A DNA stretch of 64,000 nt from Streptomyces polyasparticus (GCF_014493765.1 NZ_JACTVJ010000020.1:1-64000); one strand, 5' to 3'. Counted from the stretch's first letter, positions 36,685-46,531 are shown. The notes: a model not told the origin generated them from the letters alone. Made by a program: numbers and translations.

Positions 36685-37512
36685 ATGCACCGGAAGCAGT
36701 TCCTGACCGTCGCACTGTCGGCCGCTCTGTGCGGATCGCTCGCACTCGGCTCGGCCGTGTCCGCCGCGCCCAAGGACCCCACCCCGGCCAGTACGGGGTC
36801 GGGCCAGGAGCCGCCGCAGCTCCCGCCGCTGCCCTCGCTCACCACTCCCCCGCCGGCCGATCCCGCCGCCACCCCGAGCCCGGCCGCCAACCCGTGGTTC
36901 ATGCCGCCGTCGCCGACCGGTGACCCGTTCGCGTGGCTCAAGCCGAAGCCCGCCGAATCCCCGCAGCCCAGTGCGAGCGGCGAGCCGCAGCCGAGCCCCA
37001 CGAAGCCCGAGTTCGACCCGGCCTACGACGTGACCGGCAAGCGCAAGGCCCTGGCGAAGACCTGGAAGACCATCGGCAAGTTCGGCAACGGCTCCGGCAA
37101 CGTGGCCGACTTCGCCGGTACGGTGCTCAGCGGCGAGAAGGACCCGAAGGTCCTCGCCGAGCTCGAGCTCAAGGCCAACGCGAGCCTCGACAACCTGCTC
37201 GGCGGATTCGCGGGCGGGCCTCCTGGATCCGACCGGGCCAAGGCGTACCGCGTCCTCGAAGGGACGATCCAGTCCCTCAAGGCCGAGAACAAGGCCATGC
37301 GGGAAGCCGGCCAGCGCGGCGACCTGGCAGGCCTGGCGATCCATGCCGGCTTCTCGATGATGTACATGTCCTTCCTCGCCGCCGATGTCTTCGTCAACAT
37401 CGCCTTCGGCGTGGTCGCGCAGGTGCTGCCGTTCGACATCCCGGAATTCAAGTTCACGCCGCCGCCGGTGCCGACCGCAACGCCGGCTCAGGGCCCCGGC
37501 AGTGGCCGATGA
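36685..37512 (+). CDS. Secreted Pro-rich protein, partner of the channel-like gene
   Basis: A 275-residue protein with a signal peptide (FLTVALSAALCGSLALGSAVSA), a Pro-rich linker (about residues 30-112), a helical domain (KALAKTWKTIGKFGNGSGNV, AELELKANASLDNLLGG) and a hydrophobic stretch (HAGFSMMYMSFLAADVFVNIAFGV) that could be a membrane hairpin, then a Pro-rich tail. No known family. AAGGA precedes ATG 36685. Only 12 bp separate it from the ion-channel-like gene, so they form an operon and may act together. Confidence 0.65.
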   Translation: MHRKQFLTVALSAALCGSLALGSAVSAAPKDPTPASTGSGQEPPQLPPLPSLTTPPPADPAATPSPAANPWFMPPSPTGDPFAWLKPKPAESPQPSASGEPQPSPTKPEFDPAYDVTGKRKALAKTWKTIGKFGNGSGNVADFAGTVLSGEKDPKVLAELELKANASLDNLLGGFAGGPPGSDRAKAYRVLEGTIQSLKAENKAMREAGQRGDLAGLAIHAGFSMMYMSFLAADVFVNIAFGVVAQVLPFDIPEFKFTPPPVPTATPAQGPGSGR

Positions 37513-37524
37513 CGGTGGTCTGAG

Positions 37525-39138
37525 ATGAGCATCGAGGACCCCACCCCCTCCCCCGGCGGCCCCGACCCGGGCATCGACCCCTCCAACATGGGCGCCGAGT
37601 CCCTGACGTCCGGTACGGAGGCGTCCGCCGCCACGGCTGCCGCCGCCGCGGCAGCCACGGCGCAGGCGACCGCGGGCATGGAGGAGGAAGCGCGCCGGCG
37701 GAAGGCGGCCGAGGGCGCGGACGACGAGGACGGGACGGGCGGCGACGGCGACGAAGGGGGTGGCGGGGGCGACGGCCCGGACTTCCACAAGGACGGCGAC
37801 GAGCCCGAGACCCCCGCCACCGGCGTCTGGCCCCGCCGTCTGGAGCGGGCCAACTGGGTCCTGCTGGGGCTCACCGCGATCGCCACGGTCATCACGGCGA
37901 TCCAGTACTTCACCGAGGACGTGGACGCGGGCCACACCCAGCGCGACAACTGGGCGCCGGTGCTGATCTGCCTCGTCCTGTTCGCCCTGAGTCTGGCGGC
38001 GGCGCTCCTTCGGCCGTTCCTGCTCACCACCAAGCGCTGCGTCCTGATGTCGCTCGCGGCCACCACGGTCTTCGTCATCGGCACGGTGACGATCTGGCAG
38101 GTCGTCAACAACGACAAGAACATCAACACGATCGTCGGCACCGCCGTGAAGTCGGACGCGGACACCAAGAAGGTGCTCGGCGACTTCTTCGGGCCGAAGG
38201 TGCTCGGCCAGCTCAAGCTGATCCCGACCGGACTGTTCATCCAGGGCGCGAAGTTCACGGGCCCGCAGGAGGTCGAGGTCAACGGCTACGTCTGGCAGCG
38301 CTACACCAAGGACATCCCGGAGACCAGCCGCGCGGTGACCTTCCCCGAGGCGCCCGACGGCTACTCGATGGACGAGGTCTACAAGGTGGACCTGCCGAAC
38401 GGGCAGCAGGTGCGCGGCTGGCACTTCAACCTGACGCTGCGGCAGAAGTTCAGCTACGGCAAGTACCCGCTGGACAAGCAGAACATCTGGCTGCGGATGT
38501 GGACGGTCAGCGCCTTCGAACCCGAGATGATCGTGCCCGACTTCTCCTCGTACCCGCCCTGGAAGTACGACCGTCTGGGCCTGGACCAGTCGATCGTGTC
38601 CGAGGGCTGGAGCCCGTACTACACGGCGTACAGCTATCAGGAGCACGAGTACTCGATGACCTATGGCGTACGACCCTTCGCCGGGCCCAACGTCAAGGCG
38701 CCGGACATGTACTTCAACATCGGGGTCGCGCGCAGTTACGCGGGGCCGATGACCGGCAAGCTGCTCCAGTCGCTGTTCATCGCGGCGATCATGTTCCTGG
38801 CGCTGTTCGTGTACACCAAGGACGACCGGCGCAATCCGCGGTTCGGCTTCTCGACCTGGACCGCGATCTCGTTCGCCGTGTCGCTGCTGCTCGTGGTGGT
38901 GGTCGACCAGACGCAGATCCGCGAGATCGTCGGCGACACCTCGCTCAGCTATATGGAGTTCTTCGCGATCGCCCAGTACGTGGTGATCATGGGCATCTTC
39001 GCCAACGCGATCATTCTTGGTACGGAGACGAAGATCAGGGCCCTTGAATGGCGGGACAATCTGCTGCCGACGCTGCTGTACTGGCCCGTTCTGATCGGGC
39101 TGTTCTTCCTGTTCACGGTGATCGTGTTCGCCGACTGA
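37525..39138 (+). CDS. Membrane protein resembling a pentameric ligand-gated ion channel
   Basis: A 537-residue protein. Residues 1-107 are a Gly/Asp/Ala-rich, probably cytoplasmic tail; helices lie near 111-129, 143-167 and 172-194; an extracytoplasmic beta-rich domain spans about 195-410; four C-terminal helices lie near 413-430, 444-463, 476-498 and 514-534. Within the ectodomain, YPLDKQ (314-319) corresponds to the F/Y-P-x-D-x-Q loop of Cys-loop receptors, and the four helices that follow match the M1-M4 order. With three N-terminal helices and a cytoplasmic N-terminus, the ectodomain would face outward, as required. Homology is inferred by eye. Confidence 0.5.
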   Translation: MSIEDPTPSPGGPDPGIDPSNMGAESLTSGTEASAATAAAAAAATAQATAGMEEEARRRKAAEGADDEDGTGGDGDEGGGGGDGPDFHKDGDEPETPATGVWPRRLERANWVLLGLTAIATVITAIQYFTEDVDAGHTQRDNWAPVLICLVLFALSLAAALLRPFLLTTKRCVLMSLAATTVFVIGTVTIWQVVNNDKNINTIVGTAVKSDADTKKVLGDFFGPKVLGQLKLIPTGLFIQGAKFTGPQEVEVNGYVWQRYTKDIPETSRAVTFPEAPDGYSMDEVYKVDLPNGQQVRGWHFNLTLRQKFSYGKYPLDKQNIWLRMWTVSAFEPEMIVPDFSSYPPWKYDRLGLDQSIVSEGWSPYYTAYSYQEHEYSMTYGVRPFAGPNVKAPDMYFNIGVARSYAGPMTGKLLQSLFIAAIMFLALFVYTKDDRRNPRFGFSTWTAISFAVSLLLVVVVDQTQIREIVGDTSLSYMEFFAIAQYVVIMGIFANAIILGTETKIRALEWRDNLLPTLLYWPVLIGLFFLFTVIVFAD

Positions 39139-39152
39139 CCGCCCGTATACGA

Positions 39153-39184
39153 GAGGTGGCCGCGCATGCGTGCGCGGCCACCTC
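39153..39184. terminator. Bidirectional terminator
   Basis: A perfect 14-bp stem (39153-39166 with 39171-39184) and a 4-base loop between the convergent channel-like and protease genes. Confidence 0.8.
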
Positions 39185-39205
39185 GTCGTTCGGGGGAGCT
39201 TCCGG

Positions 39206-40150
39206 CTACTTCTTCTCCTCCTGCTCGAAGAGCTTGCGGGCCTCCGCCGTGAGGACCGCGCCCCAGGCCGAATTCGCAAAGGCCTCGTCCTTGGGCCGCG
39301 AGCTGGTGACGGCGACCTGGACGTCCTCGCCCTGCGGGGTGCGGGCGTACCAGGGTCCGCCGCTCGCGCCGTGCGTCAGGCGGCAGGGCGAGAGCTGCTC
39401 GCCGCCCTTGAGGCGCTCGTCGGTGATGGGGGTGGTCGGGCCGGAGCAGTACTGCAGGGTCTCGCCGTCGTACGGCTTGTCGACGGGGTAACCGAGGGCC
39501 GTCTTCTCGCCCGGGACCGGCTCGAAGACGGCGCGCCGCGCGCCGGTGACGTCCTCGACGCGGCGGCCCTGCTCGTCGGGGCCGAGGAAGAGGAACGCGA
39601 AGTCGTCCTCGTGGTCCTCCGCGGTCTGCCAGGCGGCGGTGATGCCGCCGGACTTCGCCACGTAACTGCCGTACGGCTTCGCACCCTTGTCGTACGCGGG
39701 GACGAAGAGCATCCGCTTCATCCAGCCGCCCGCGGCCTTGAGGTGCACGCAGTGCGCGGCCGTGGCGATCACGCTGCGGTTGCCGGACTTGACGACGGCG
39801 GCGGTGCAGGAGGCGTCGCGGTCGGGGCCGCCCTCCTCGGCCGGGCGGATCGTCAGGAAGAGCTTGCCGACGTTGCGCACGGGTTCGGCGCCGAGGGTCC
39901 AGGAGACGCCGTCGGGGCGGTCGTCCCCGGGGGCCTGACCTGCGGCCGCCCGCATGCGGTCCTGCGTCCAGTACGCGCGGATCGCGGCGTCCGGGGCGTC
40001 GGGGGCGTAGCCGGCGGGGGCCTGGGCGGCGAAGGCCCGGGCGACGGCCGGCTGGGCCGCGGGGGGCTGGGTGGCGGGGCCCGAGGGGGCCGGCGGGGTG
40101 AACGCAGTCGCGAGGAGTGTTCCGGCGACTACGGAGAGTATTCCGATCAT
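39206..40150 (-). CDS. Secreted trypsin-like serine protease
   Basis: A ~314-residue S1-type protease. It has a signal peptide ([20 protein letters not shown]), a propeptide-like Ala/Pro-rich stretch, the catalytic His in [10 protein letters not shown], Asp in [12 protein letters not shown] and Ser in [12 protein letters not shown]. Cysteines (ASCTAAV, AAHCV, LQYCSG, LSPCRL) could form two disulfides. The start may be ATG 40150 or GTG 40180; neither has a clear ribosome-binding site. Secreted to the wall or medium. Confidence 0.82.
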   Translation of the reverse strand: MIGILSVVAGTLLATAFTPPAPSGPATQPPAAQPAVARAFAAQAPAGYAPDAPDAAIRAYWTQDRMRAAAGQAPGDDRPDGVSWTLGAEPVRNVGKLFLTIRPAEEGGPDRDASCTAAVVKSGNRSVIATAAHCVHLKAAGGWMKRMLFVPAYDKGAKPYGSYVAKSGGITAAWQTAEDHEDDFAFLFLGPDEQGRRVEDVTGARRAVFEPVPGEKTALGYPVDKPYDGETLQYCSGPTTPITDERLKGGEQLSPCRLTHGASGGPWYARTPQGEDVQVAVTSSRPKDEAFANSAWGAVLTAEARKLFEQEEKK

Positions 40151-40263
40151 GTGTCGAACATAAGGCGGAGTACGGATCACGGCTCGTCAAAGAGGGCCGG
40201 TGCGGGAATAGGGGGTACCCGGCCGATGCTCTCCGTAACAGACACCACCAGGAGGCCAGGGCG

Positions 40264-41661
40264 ATGACGCACGACGCGGGTGAGTACCGGATCGAGCACG
40301 ACTCCATGGGCGAGGTGCGGGTTCCCGCGCACGCCAAGTGGCGCGCGCAGACGCAGCGCGCGGTGGAGAACTTCCCCGTGTCCGGACAGCGCATCGAGCG
40401 CGCCCACATCCGTGCCCTCGCCCGGATCAAGGGTGCCGCCGCCAAGGTGAACGCCTCGCTCGGCGTGGTCGACAAGGACATCGCGGAGGCCATCGAGTCC
40501 GCCGCGGCCGAGGTCGCCGAGGGGCGCTGGGACGAGCACTTCCCGGTGGACGTGTTCCAGACCGGGTCCGGCACCTCCTCCAACATGAACACCAACGAGG
40601 TCATCGCGACCCTGGCGACCGAGCGCCTGGGCCGTGACGTGCACCCCAACGACCATGTGAACGCCTCGCAGTCCTCGAACGACGTCTTCCCCTCCTCGAT
40701 CCACATCGCCGCGACCGAGGCCGTGACCCGTGATCTGATCCCGGCTCTGCAGCACCTCGCCGAGGCCCTGGAGCGCAAGGCCGAGGAGTTCAAGGACGTG
40801 GTGAAGTCCGGCCGTACGCATCTGATGGATGCCACGCCGGTGACCCTGGGCCAGGAGTTCGGCGGATACGCCGCCCAAGTGCGGTACGGCGTCGAGCGGT
40901 TGACGGCCTCGCTCCCCCGGCTCGCGGAACTGCCGCTCGGCGGGACCGCGGTGGGCACGGGCATCAACACCCCGGCCGGCTTCTCGGCCGCCGTGATCGC
41001 CGAGGTCGCGGGCGCGACCGGGCTGCCGCTGACCGAGGCACGCGACCACTTCGAGGCGCAGGGCGCACGGGACGGGCTCGTCGAGACCTCCGGGCAGCTG
41101 CGCACCATCGCGGTCGGCCTGACGAAGATCGCGAACGATCTGCGCTGGATGGCCTCGGGCCCGCGCACCGGGCTCGCGGAGATCAACCTGCCCGATCTGC
41201 AGCCGGGTTCCTCGATCATGCCCGGCAAGGTCAACCCCGTGATCCCCGAGGCCGTCCTGATGGTGGCGGCCCAGGTGCAGGGCAATGACGTGACGGTGTC
41301 CGTCGCGGGCGCGTCCGGGAACTTCGAGCTCAACGTGATGCTGCCGGTGCTCGCCAAGAACGTCCTCGAATCCGTACGGCTGCTCGCCAACGCCTCCCGG
41401 CTGCTCGCCGACCGTACGGTGGACGGGATCACCGCGAACATCGAGCGGGCCCGGGAGTACGCCGAGTCCTCGCCGTCCGTGGTCACGCCGCTCAACAAGT
41501 ACATCGGGTACGAGGAGGCGGCGAAGGTCGCGAAGAAGTCCCTCGCCGAGCGCAAGACGATCCGGGAGGTAGTACTCGAATCGGGTTATGTCGAGCGGGG
41601 GTTGCTGACGGAGGCGCAGCTGGACGAGGCCCTCGATGTGCTCCGTATGACACGCCCATGA
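40264..41661 (+). CDS. fumC: Class II fumarate hydratase
   Basis: A 465-residue FumC-type lyase with [48 protein letters not shown] and the superfamily signature [11 protein letters not shown]. It is oxygen-stable, unlike the class I enzyme at 34864. GGAGG lies 8 bp before ATG 40264; the longer frame upstream is noncoding. Confidence 0.95.
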   Translation: MTHDAGEYRIEHDSMGEVRVPAHAKWRAQTQRAVENFPVSGQRIERAHIRALARIKGAAAKVNASLGVVDKDIAEAIESAAAEVAEGRWDEHFPVDVFQTGSGTSSNMNTNEVIATLATERLGRDVHPNDHVNASQSSNDVFPSSIHIAATEAVTRDLIPALQHLAEALERKAEEFKDVVKSGRTHLMDATPVTLGQEFGGYAAQVRYGVERLTASLPRLAELPLGGTAVGTGINTPAGFSAAVIAEVAGATGLPLTEARDHFEAQGARDGLVETSGQLRTIAVGLTKIANDLRWMASGPRTGLAEINLPDLQPGSSIMPGKVNPVIPEAVLMVAAQVQGNDVTVSVAGASGNFELNVMLPVLAKNVLESVRLLANASRLLADRTVDGITANIERAREYAESSPSVVTPLNKYIGYEEAAKVAKKSLAERKTIREVVLESGYVERGLLTEAQLDEALDVLRMTRP

Positions 41662-41697
41662 CGCCTTCCGCGTGAGCGGGCCACCTAATATCTGGTC

Positions 41698-42375
41698 ATG
41701 GCAGAGCACGGGATCACCGCAGACGGAGTGGAGCGCTGGGCGCCCGGGAGCCACATCCTGTGGCGGTACCGCGAGAACGGCGGCGATGGGATCCACATCT
41801 GCCGGCCCGTGACGGTCGTGACCGACACCTCCGATCTGCTCGCCGTGTGGATGGCGCCCGGCACCGAATGCGTACGGCCGGTGCTCGCCGACGGGACGCC
41901 CGTGCACCACGAGCCGCTCGCGACGCGCTACACGAAGCCGCGCACCGTGGTGCGCGACCGGTGGCACGGCACCGGGGTGCTCAAGCTGGCGCACCCCGGG
42001 GAGCCCTGGTCGGTGTGGCTGTTCTGGGAGCAGGGCTGGCGGTTCAAGAACTTCTACGTCAACCTCGAGGAGCCGCTGGCCCGTTGGGCCGGCGGGGTCG
42101 ACTCCGAGGACCACTTCCTCGATATCTCCGTGACCCCTGAGCGCCGCTGGCACTGGCGGGACGAGGACGAGTTCGCCGAGGCCCAGCGCGTCGGCCTGAT
42201 GGACGCCGCGCAGGCGCGTGCCGTGCGCGATGCGGGGAACGCGGCGATCGAGGTCGTACGGGCCTGGGGTTCGCCGTTCCGTGACGGCTGGCCCCGCTGG
42301 AGGCCGGATCCGGCCTGGAATACACCGGTTCTGCCGGAGGACTGGGATCGTACGCCCGCGCGTGTGTCCACATGA
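41698..42375 (+). CDS. DUF402 protein, FomD-like
   Basis: A 225-residue protein of the DUF402 family. Features include WAPGSHILWRYREN, RPVTVVTDTSDLLAVWMAPG, WHGTGVLKL, FWEQGWRFKNFYVNLEEP and the acidic DEDEFAEAQRVGLMDAAQA. Members include nucleoside diphosphate phosphatases and FomD, which hydrolyses a cytidylyl phosphonate intermediate, with metal-binding acidic residues near the VNLEEP and DEDEF segments. It lies 36 bp downstream of fumC, possibly co-transcribed. The physiological substrate is unknown. Confidence 0.82.
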   Translation: MAEHGITADGVERWAPGSHILWRYRENGGDGIHICRPVTVVTDTSDLLAVWMAPGTECVRPVLADGTPVHHEPLATRYTKPRTVVRDRWHGTGVLKLAHPGEPWSVWLFWEQGWRFKNFYVNLEEPLARWAGGVDSEDHFLDISVTPERRWHWRDEDEFAEAQRVGLMDAAQARAVRDAGNAAIEVVRAWGSPFRDGWPRWRPDPAWNTPVLPEDWDRTPARVST

Positions 42376-42575
42376 GACCCTTGATGCGCCCCCGGGGAGC
42401 AAACGTAGGATCGTCCTCCGGAACCTTCACAACCTTCAGGAGCAGGAACTCACAGGGCTTGCGCACCACTTGACGGAGTGTCACTGAGATTCGGCAGGGA
42501 CGTGGACATAGGGCACGCGCGCGGCTCGATCGGCGGGGCCGGACGCGGCGCCCCGGACGGACGGATTCGACACGC

Positions 42576-44627
42576 GTGACGGAGCACCCCACCTCCCACG
42601 ACGGCGGCCGCGCGAAGGCCGCCGGAGCGACTGGCCCCGCGGAACGCCGCGGGGCGGTGCTGCATTCCCCGGACACGCCTGCCGGTGCGGCGATGGCATT
42701 ACCGGCCCAGGGCGAGCCGTCCGGGGCCGAGCATGCGCAGGTCCCCGAGGGGCAGACGCCCTCGGAGGCACGGCCGGGGTCGCGGTCGGTGGCGGATGCC
42801 TCGCCCGGCTCCCGGTCCGTGACGGATGCCTCGCCCGGTGCGCGGTCCGTGGCGGATGCCGTGCCCGGCAACTCCGGTGGCGGTGGCGCCGTCCCCGCCG
42901 CACGCGGCGGCGAGAAGGCGCGCCGTGAGGGCGACCGGCTGCGGTTCGTGGGGGCGGCGACGCGGCGGATCGCCCGGGGCATGGACCTCGACGAGATCGT
43001 GATGGGCCTGTGCCGGGCCACCGTGCCGACGTTCTCCGACGCGATCCTGGTGTATCTGCGCGATCCCCTGCCCGTCGGCGAGGAGCGTCCCGTCGGACCC
43101 GTCGTGCTGCGGCTGCGCCGTACCGACCGGATACCCGACGCCCCGGACGACACCGAGGATTCCGTCACCGAGGGCGTACTGCAGCCCGTACTGCAGCTGC
43201 AGCCGGACGCGGGCCTCGCCGCCGAACTGTGCGAGGTGCAGACCGGCGGGGCGCTCGCCGAAGTACTCCGGGGGGTGCGGCCGGTGTTCGGGGAGTCCGC
43301 GACCGCGCGGGCCGCGCTGTCCGAACTGCTCGGCGAGGAACGGCCGTTGCCCGGGCCGCGGCGGGTGATTCTCGCCCCGCTCCGAGGGCGACGGCGGGTG
43401 ATCGGCGCGGCGGTGTTCCTTCGGCGGCCCGAACGGGGCCCCTTCGAGGGCGACGATCTCCTGGTCGCGGCGCAGCTCGCCACACACACGGCGCTCGGGA
43501 TCGACAAAGCGGTCCTGTACGGGCGCGAGGCGTACATCGCCGACGAACTGCAGCGCACCATGCTGCCGGAGACTCTGCCGCAGCCCACGGGTGTGAAGCT
43601 CGCGAGCCGCTATCTGCCGGCCGCGGAGACGGCCCGCGTGGGCGGTGACTGGTACGACGCGATTCCCCTGCCGGGCAGCCGGGTTGCGCTCGTCGTCGGT
43701 GACGTGATGGGCCACTCCATGACCAGCGCGGCCATCATGGGCCAGCTGCGGACGACCGCGCAGACGCTGGCGGGTCTCGATCTGCCGCCGCAGGAAGTCC
43801 TGCACCATCTGGACGAACAGGCCCAGCGGCTCGGCTCGGACCGCATGGCCACCTGTCTGTACGCGGTGTACGACCCGGTCGCGCACCGCATCACCATCGC
43901 CAACGCGGGGCATCCGCCGCCGGTTCTGCTGCACATCGGCGGGCGGGCCGAGGTCCTCCGGGTGCCCGCGGGTGCGCCGATCGGGGTCGGCGGGGTCGAC
44001 TTCGAGGCCGTCGAGCTGGACGCTCCGGCCGGGGCGACGCTGCTTCTGTACACGGACGGTCTGGTCGAGTCCCGGCTGCGGGACGTATGGACCGGGATCG
44101 AGCAGCTGCGGGAACGGCTCGCCGCCGCCGCGGAGTTGACCGGGCCCGATCACTCACCTCCGCTGGAGGCCCTGTGCGACGACGTGCTCGACATGCTCGG
44201 CCCCGGCGACCGCGACGACGACATCGCGCTGCTCGCGGCCCGGTTCGACGGGATCGCGCCCAGCGATGTCGCGTACTGGTACCTGGAGCCCGAGGACTCC
44301 GCGCCCTCGCGGGCCCGGCGGCTTGCGCGGCGGGCGCTGGAGCGGTGGGGGCTCGAATCGCATACGGACGCGATAGAGCTGTTGGTGAGCGAGGTCGTGA
44401 CCAATGCGGTGCGGTATGCGTCGCGGCCGATAACACTGCGGCTCCTTCGGACCGATGTGCTGCGGTGCGAAGTCGTGGACGACGTACCGCAGTTGCCGCG
44501 GTTGCGGCAGGCGCGGGCGACGGATGAGGGTGGGCGGGGGCTGTACCTCGTCAATCGGCTGGCTCGGCGGTGGGGGGCTACGCGGTTGTCCACGGGCAAG
44601 GTGGTCTGGTTCGAGCTGAACCGGTGA
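42576..44627 (+). CDS. GAF / SpoIIE-type PP2C / HATPase signalling protein
   Basis: A 683-residue cytoplasmic protein. Residues 1-110 are low-complexity; a GAF domain spans about 120-310; a SpoIIE/RsbU-type PP2C phosphatase about 325-545 (GGDWYDAIPLPG, VVGDVMGHSMTSA, YTDGLVESR, DRDDDIALLAARF); and an anti-sigma-like ATPase about 560-683 (ELLVSEVVTNAVRY, DEGGRGLYLVNRLA). Such fusions act in partner-switching control of sigma factors. The N-terminus carries three 10-residue repeats. The GTG start is acceptable but unproven. Confidence 0.88.
   Translation: MTEHPTSHDGGRAKAAGATGPAERRGAVLHSPDTPAGAAMALPAQGEPSGAEHAQVPEGQTPSEARPGSRSVADASPGSRSVTDASPGARSVADAVPGNSGGGGAVPAARGGEKARREGDRLRFVGAATRRIARGMDLDEIVMGLCRATVPTFSDAILVYLRDPLPVGEERPVGPVVLRLRRTDRIPDAPDDTEDSVTEGVLQPVLQLQPDAGLAAELCEVQTGGALAEVLRGVRPVFGESATARAALSELLGEERPLPGPRRVILAPLRGRRRVIGAAVFLRRPERGPFEGDDLLVAAQLATHTALGIDKAVLYGREAYIADELQRTMLPETLPQPTGVKLASRYLPAAETARVGGDWYDAIPLPGSRVALVVGDVMGHSMTSAAIMGQLRTTAQTLAGLDLPPQEVLHHLDEQAQRLGSDRMATCLYAVYDPVAHRITIANAGHPPPVLLHIGGRAEVLRVPAGAPIGVGGVDFEAVELDAPAGATLLLYTDGLVESRLRDVWTGIEQLRERLAAAAELTGPDHSPPLEALCDDVLDMLGPGDRDDDIALLAARFDGIAPSDVAYWYLEPEDSAPSRARRLARRALERWGLESHTDAIELLVSEVVTNAVRYASRPITLRLLRTDVLRCEVVDDVPQLPRLRQARATDEGGRGLYLVNRLARRWGATRLSTGKVVWFELNR
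42781..42870 (+). repeat. Three in-frame 30-bp tandem repeats
   Basis: Units 42781-42810, 42811-42840 and 42841-42870 differ at a few bases and encode a repeated (P)G(S/A)RSV(A/T)DA segment in the disordered N-terminus of the phosphatase. Copy number may vary between strains. Confidence 0.8.
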
Positions 44628-44746
44628 GCTTGGGGTTCGGTTGCGTTGGTGGTGGCGGGTCGGTTGCGGTGGCGGCGGTGGTGCGGCGCGCTGCCGGGTG
44701 CGGGCCGTTGCGCCTGCGGCGGGCTGGGGGAAGGACAAGCCGTCCG

Positions 44747-46282
44747 TCACAGCAGCGTCAGCTGGAGCGTGGCCTTGTACTCGCCCGGCGGGACGTAGCC
44801 CGGGAAGGTGAGGGACAGGGACGCGTCCGCGCGGAACTTGCCGCCCGTAAGCGGCGTGCGCGCGTGGTGGCGCATCGTGCAGAGGGAGGACGCCTGGGGA
44901 CCGAGGGGTCCAGGCGCACCCGCGGTCGGGCGGCCGACGCTGCCCGTCTCCGCCACACACGACGGCACCCAGCTCACCGCCGACGCCGGAATCCGCCCCG
45001 ACCCCGACGTGAGATCCGTGAGCGTCGCCGTCAGCGACCACCCGATGTTGCGGCCACGCCCGTCCGACACGGTGACCGTGTTCAACGCGGCGGTGGCCGT
45101 GGACTGTTGACCCAGTTCGAAGGTGCCGAAGTCCACGGCGTCACCGGACTGGGTCATCGCCAGCGGGCCAGGGGTGATGTACGTGGCCAGGTGCTGCTGC
45201 CCCATGTCGCTGCCGAGACCGGAGCCGGAGCCCGACTCCGACGTGCCGCCCACCCCCGGCAAGAGCGAGGGCGAGGCGGACGGCCCGGCCGTCGAGCCGT
45301 CGGACGGGCCCGAGGGGAAGGAGTCGGCCGGGCGGGACGGACCGTCCGGCGAGGTGGACGGGTCCAGGTCGTCAGGGGCGGCGCCCCCGCCCTCGACGGC
45401 CAGCCGGGCGCCCGCTTCCCGCGCCCCGTCGAAGACCCGCAGCCGGTGGTCACCGGACGGCACCGCATCGGCCTCCGCCAGCGTGACCGACCCCGAGAGC
45501 CGTCCGCCCTCGGAGACCTCCAGGGCGGTACGGGCGAACTTGGCCGGACTGCACCCGGCACCGTCCTCCCCACAGAGCACCGCACGCGGCTCGGCCCCCG
45601 GCGTCCAGCGCGTACCGCTCAGCTCGACCACCGCGCCGGGCTCCACCGCGCCGTCCGCGACGGTGAGGGTGGCGGCCGGACCCGGTTCGCCCGACACATC
45701 GACGGTGCCGACCGCTTCCGCGCCGGACCGTACGGCACAAGGGGTTTCGAAGTCGCGGTCGAGCACACGGGTCACGGTCAGCGTCCGGGTCGGAGTCAGC
45801 CGCACGGGTCTGCGCGCGTCCAGCGGCATCATGAACTCGCCCTCGTACGAGGGGACTTGGATACGCGCGGGGGCGAGGGGTACGTCGACGGGGGTCGGCT
45901 TGCCGAAGACGGTGACCGTGCCGCCCGCGCCACCGGAGAGCGCGAACTCGATGCCGGCCGTGAACGGCGCGTCCTCCAGCTCCAGCGGGCTGGTCGCCGG
46001 GGTCGGGCCGAGGTCCACCTCGACATGCACGGTGCCGCCGGGGGCGACCGTGGCGGGGCTGAGCTCGACGGTGATCCGCTGCGGTCCGGCCGTATCGCCC
46101 TGACCGGCGGGCAGTCGGCAGGAGACCGTCGGCTCGACGGTCACGCCCGCGGCGGCCGCGTCCGGGGAGGCCCCGGGGCTCGGGGACTCGGCCGCGCCCG
46201 CCGTACCGCCGGAGAGCAGCAGGAGGAAGCCGGCGGCCGCGGCGAGGCGTCGGCGCGGGACTGTGTGTCTTCGCGTGCGCAT
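44747..46282 (-). CDS. Secreted surface protein, WxL-like C-terminus
   Basis: A 511-residue protein with an Arg-rich start, a signal peptide (LAAAAGFLLLLSGGTAGAAE), several beta-rich Ig-like segments (ITVELSPATVAPGGTVHVEV, LTVADGAVEPGAVVELSGTR), a Ser/Pro/Gly linker around residues 330-390, and a C-terminal domain with TVSDGRGRNIGWSLTATLTD resembling WxL-type wall-binding domains. Cysteines are paired through the Ig-like part. GAGGGGG precedes ATG 46282. Probably extracellular; function unknown. The 44628-44746 gap to the phosphatase gene holds only low-complexity sequence. Confidence 0.6.
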   Translation of the reverse strand: MRTRRHTVPRRRLAAAAGFLLLLSGGTAGAAESPSPGASPDAAAAGVTVEPTVSCRLPAGQGDTAGPQRITVELSPATVAPGGTVHVEVDLGPTPATSPLELEDAPFTAGIEFALSGGAGGTVTVFGKPTPVDVPLAPARIQVPSYEGEFMMPLDARRPVRLTPTRTLTVTRVLDRDFETPCAVRSGAEAVGTVDVSGEPGPAATLTVADGAVEPGAVVELSGTRWTPGAEPRAVLCGEDGAGCSPAKFARTALEVSEGGRLSGSVTLAEADAVPSGDHRLRVFDGAREAGARLAVEGGGAAPDDLDPSTSPDGPSRPADSFPSGPSDGSTAGPSASPSLLPGVGGTSESGSGSGLGSDMGQQHLATYITPGPLAMTQSGDAVDFGTFELGQQSTATAALNTVTVSDGRGRNIGWSLTATLTDLTSGSGRIPASAVSWVPSCVAETGSVGRPTAGAPGPLGPQASSLCTMRHHARTPLTGGKFRADASLSLTFPGYVPPGEYKATLQLTLL

Positions 46283-46459
46283 CAAGGGCCCCCTCGCGAA
46301 TCGCCCACCACCCGGCGCACACCCCCTGCACACCCGGCACACATCTGACGCACATTCAGATGTGCGGGGGCGGAGAAGTCAAGGCAGGTGCGGGTGGTTA
46401 CCCGGGGGAACCTCAACTGCCCTGCGGGCGGGTGGGGTTGCGCATCGGGCTGTGCACGC

Positions 46460-46496
46460 GGAAGCGCCCCGGACCGCGGGGGTCCGGGGCGCTTCC
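46460..46496 (-). terminator. PBP terminator
   Basis: A perfect 16-bp stem (46460-46475 with 46481-46496) and a 5-base loop, 35 bp past the PBP stop on the minus strand. It also insulates the next minus-strand gene. Confidence 0.8.
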
Positions 46497-46531
46497 GGCT
46501 TCGGTTCCGGCTCGGCTTCGGCCGAACGGGC

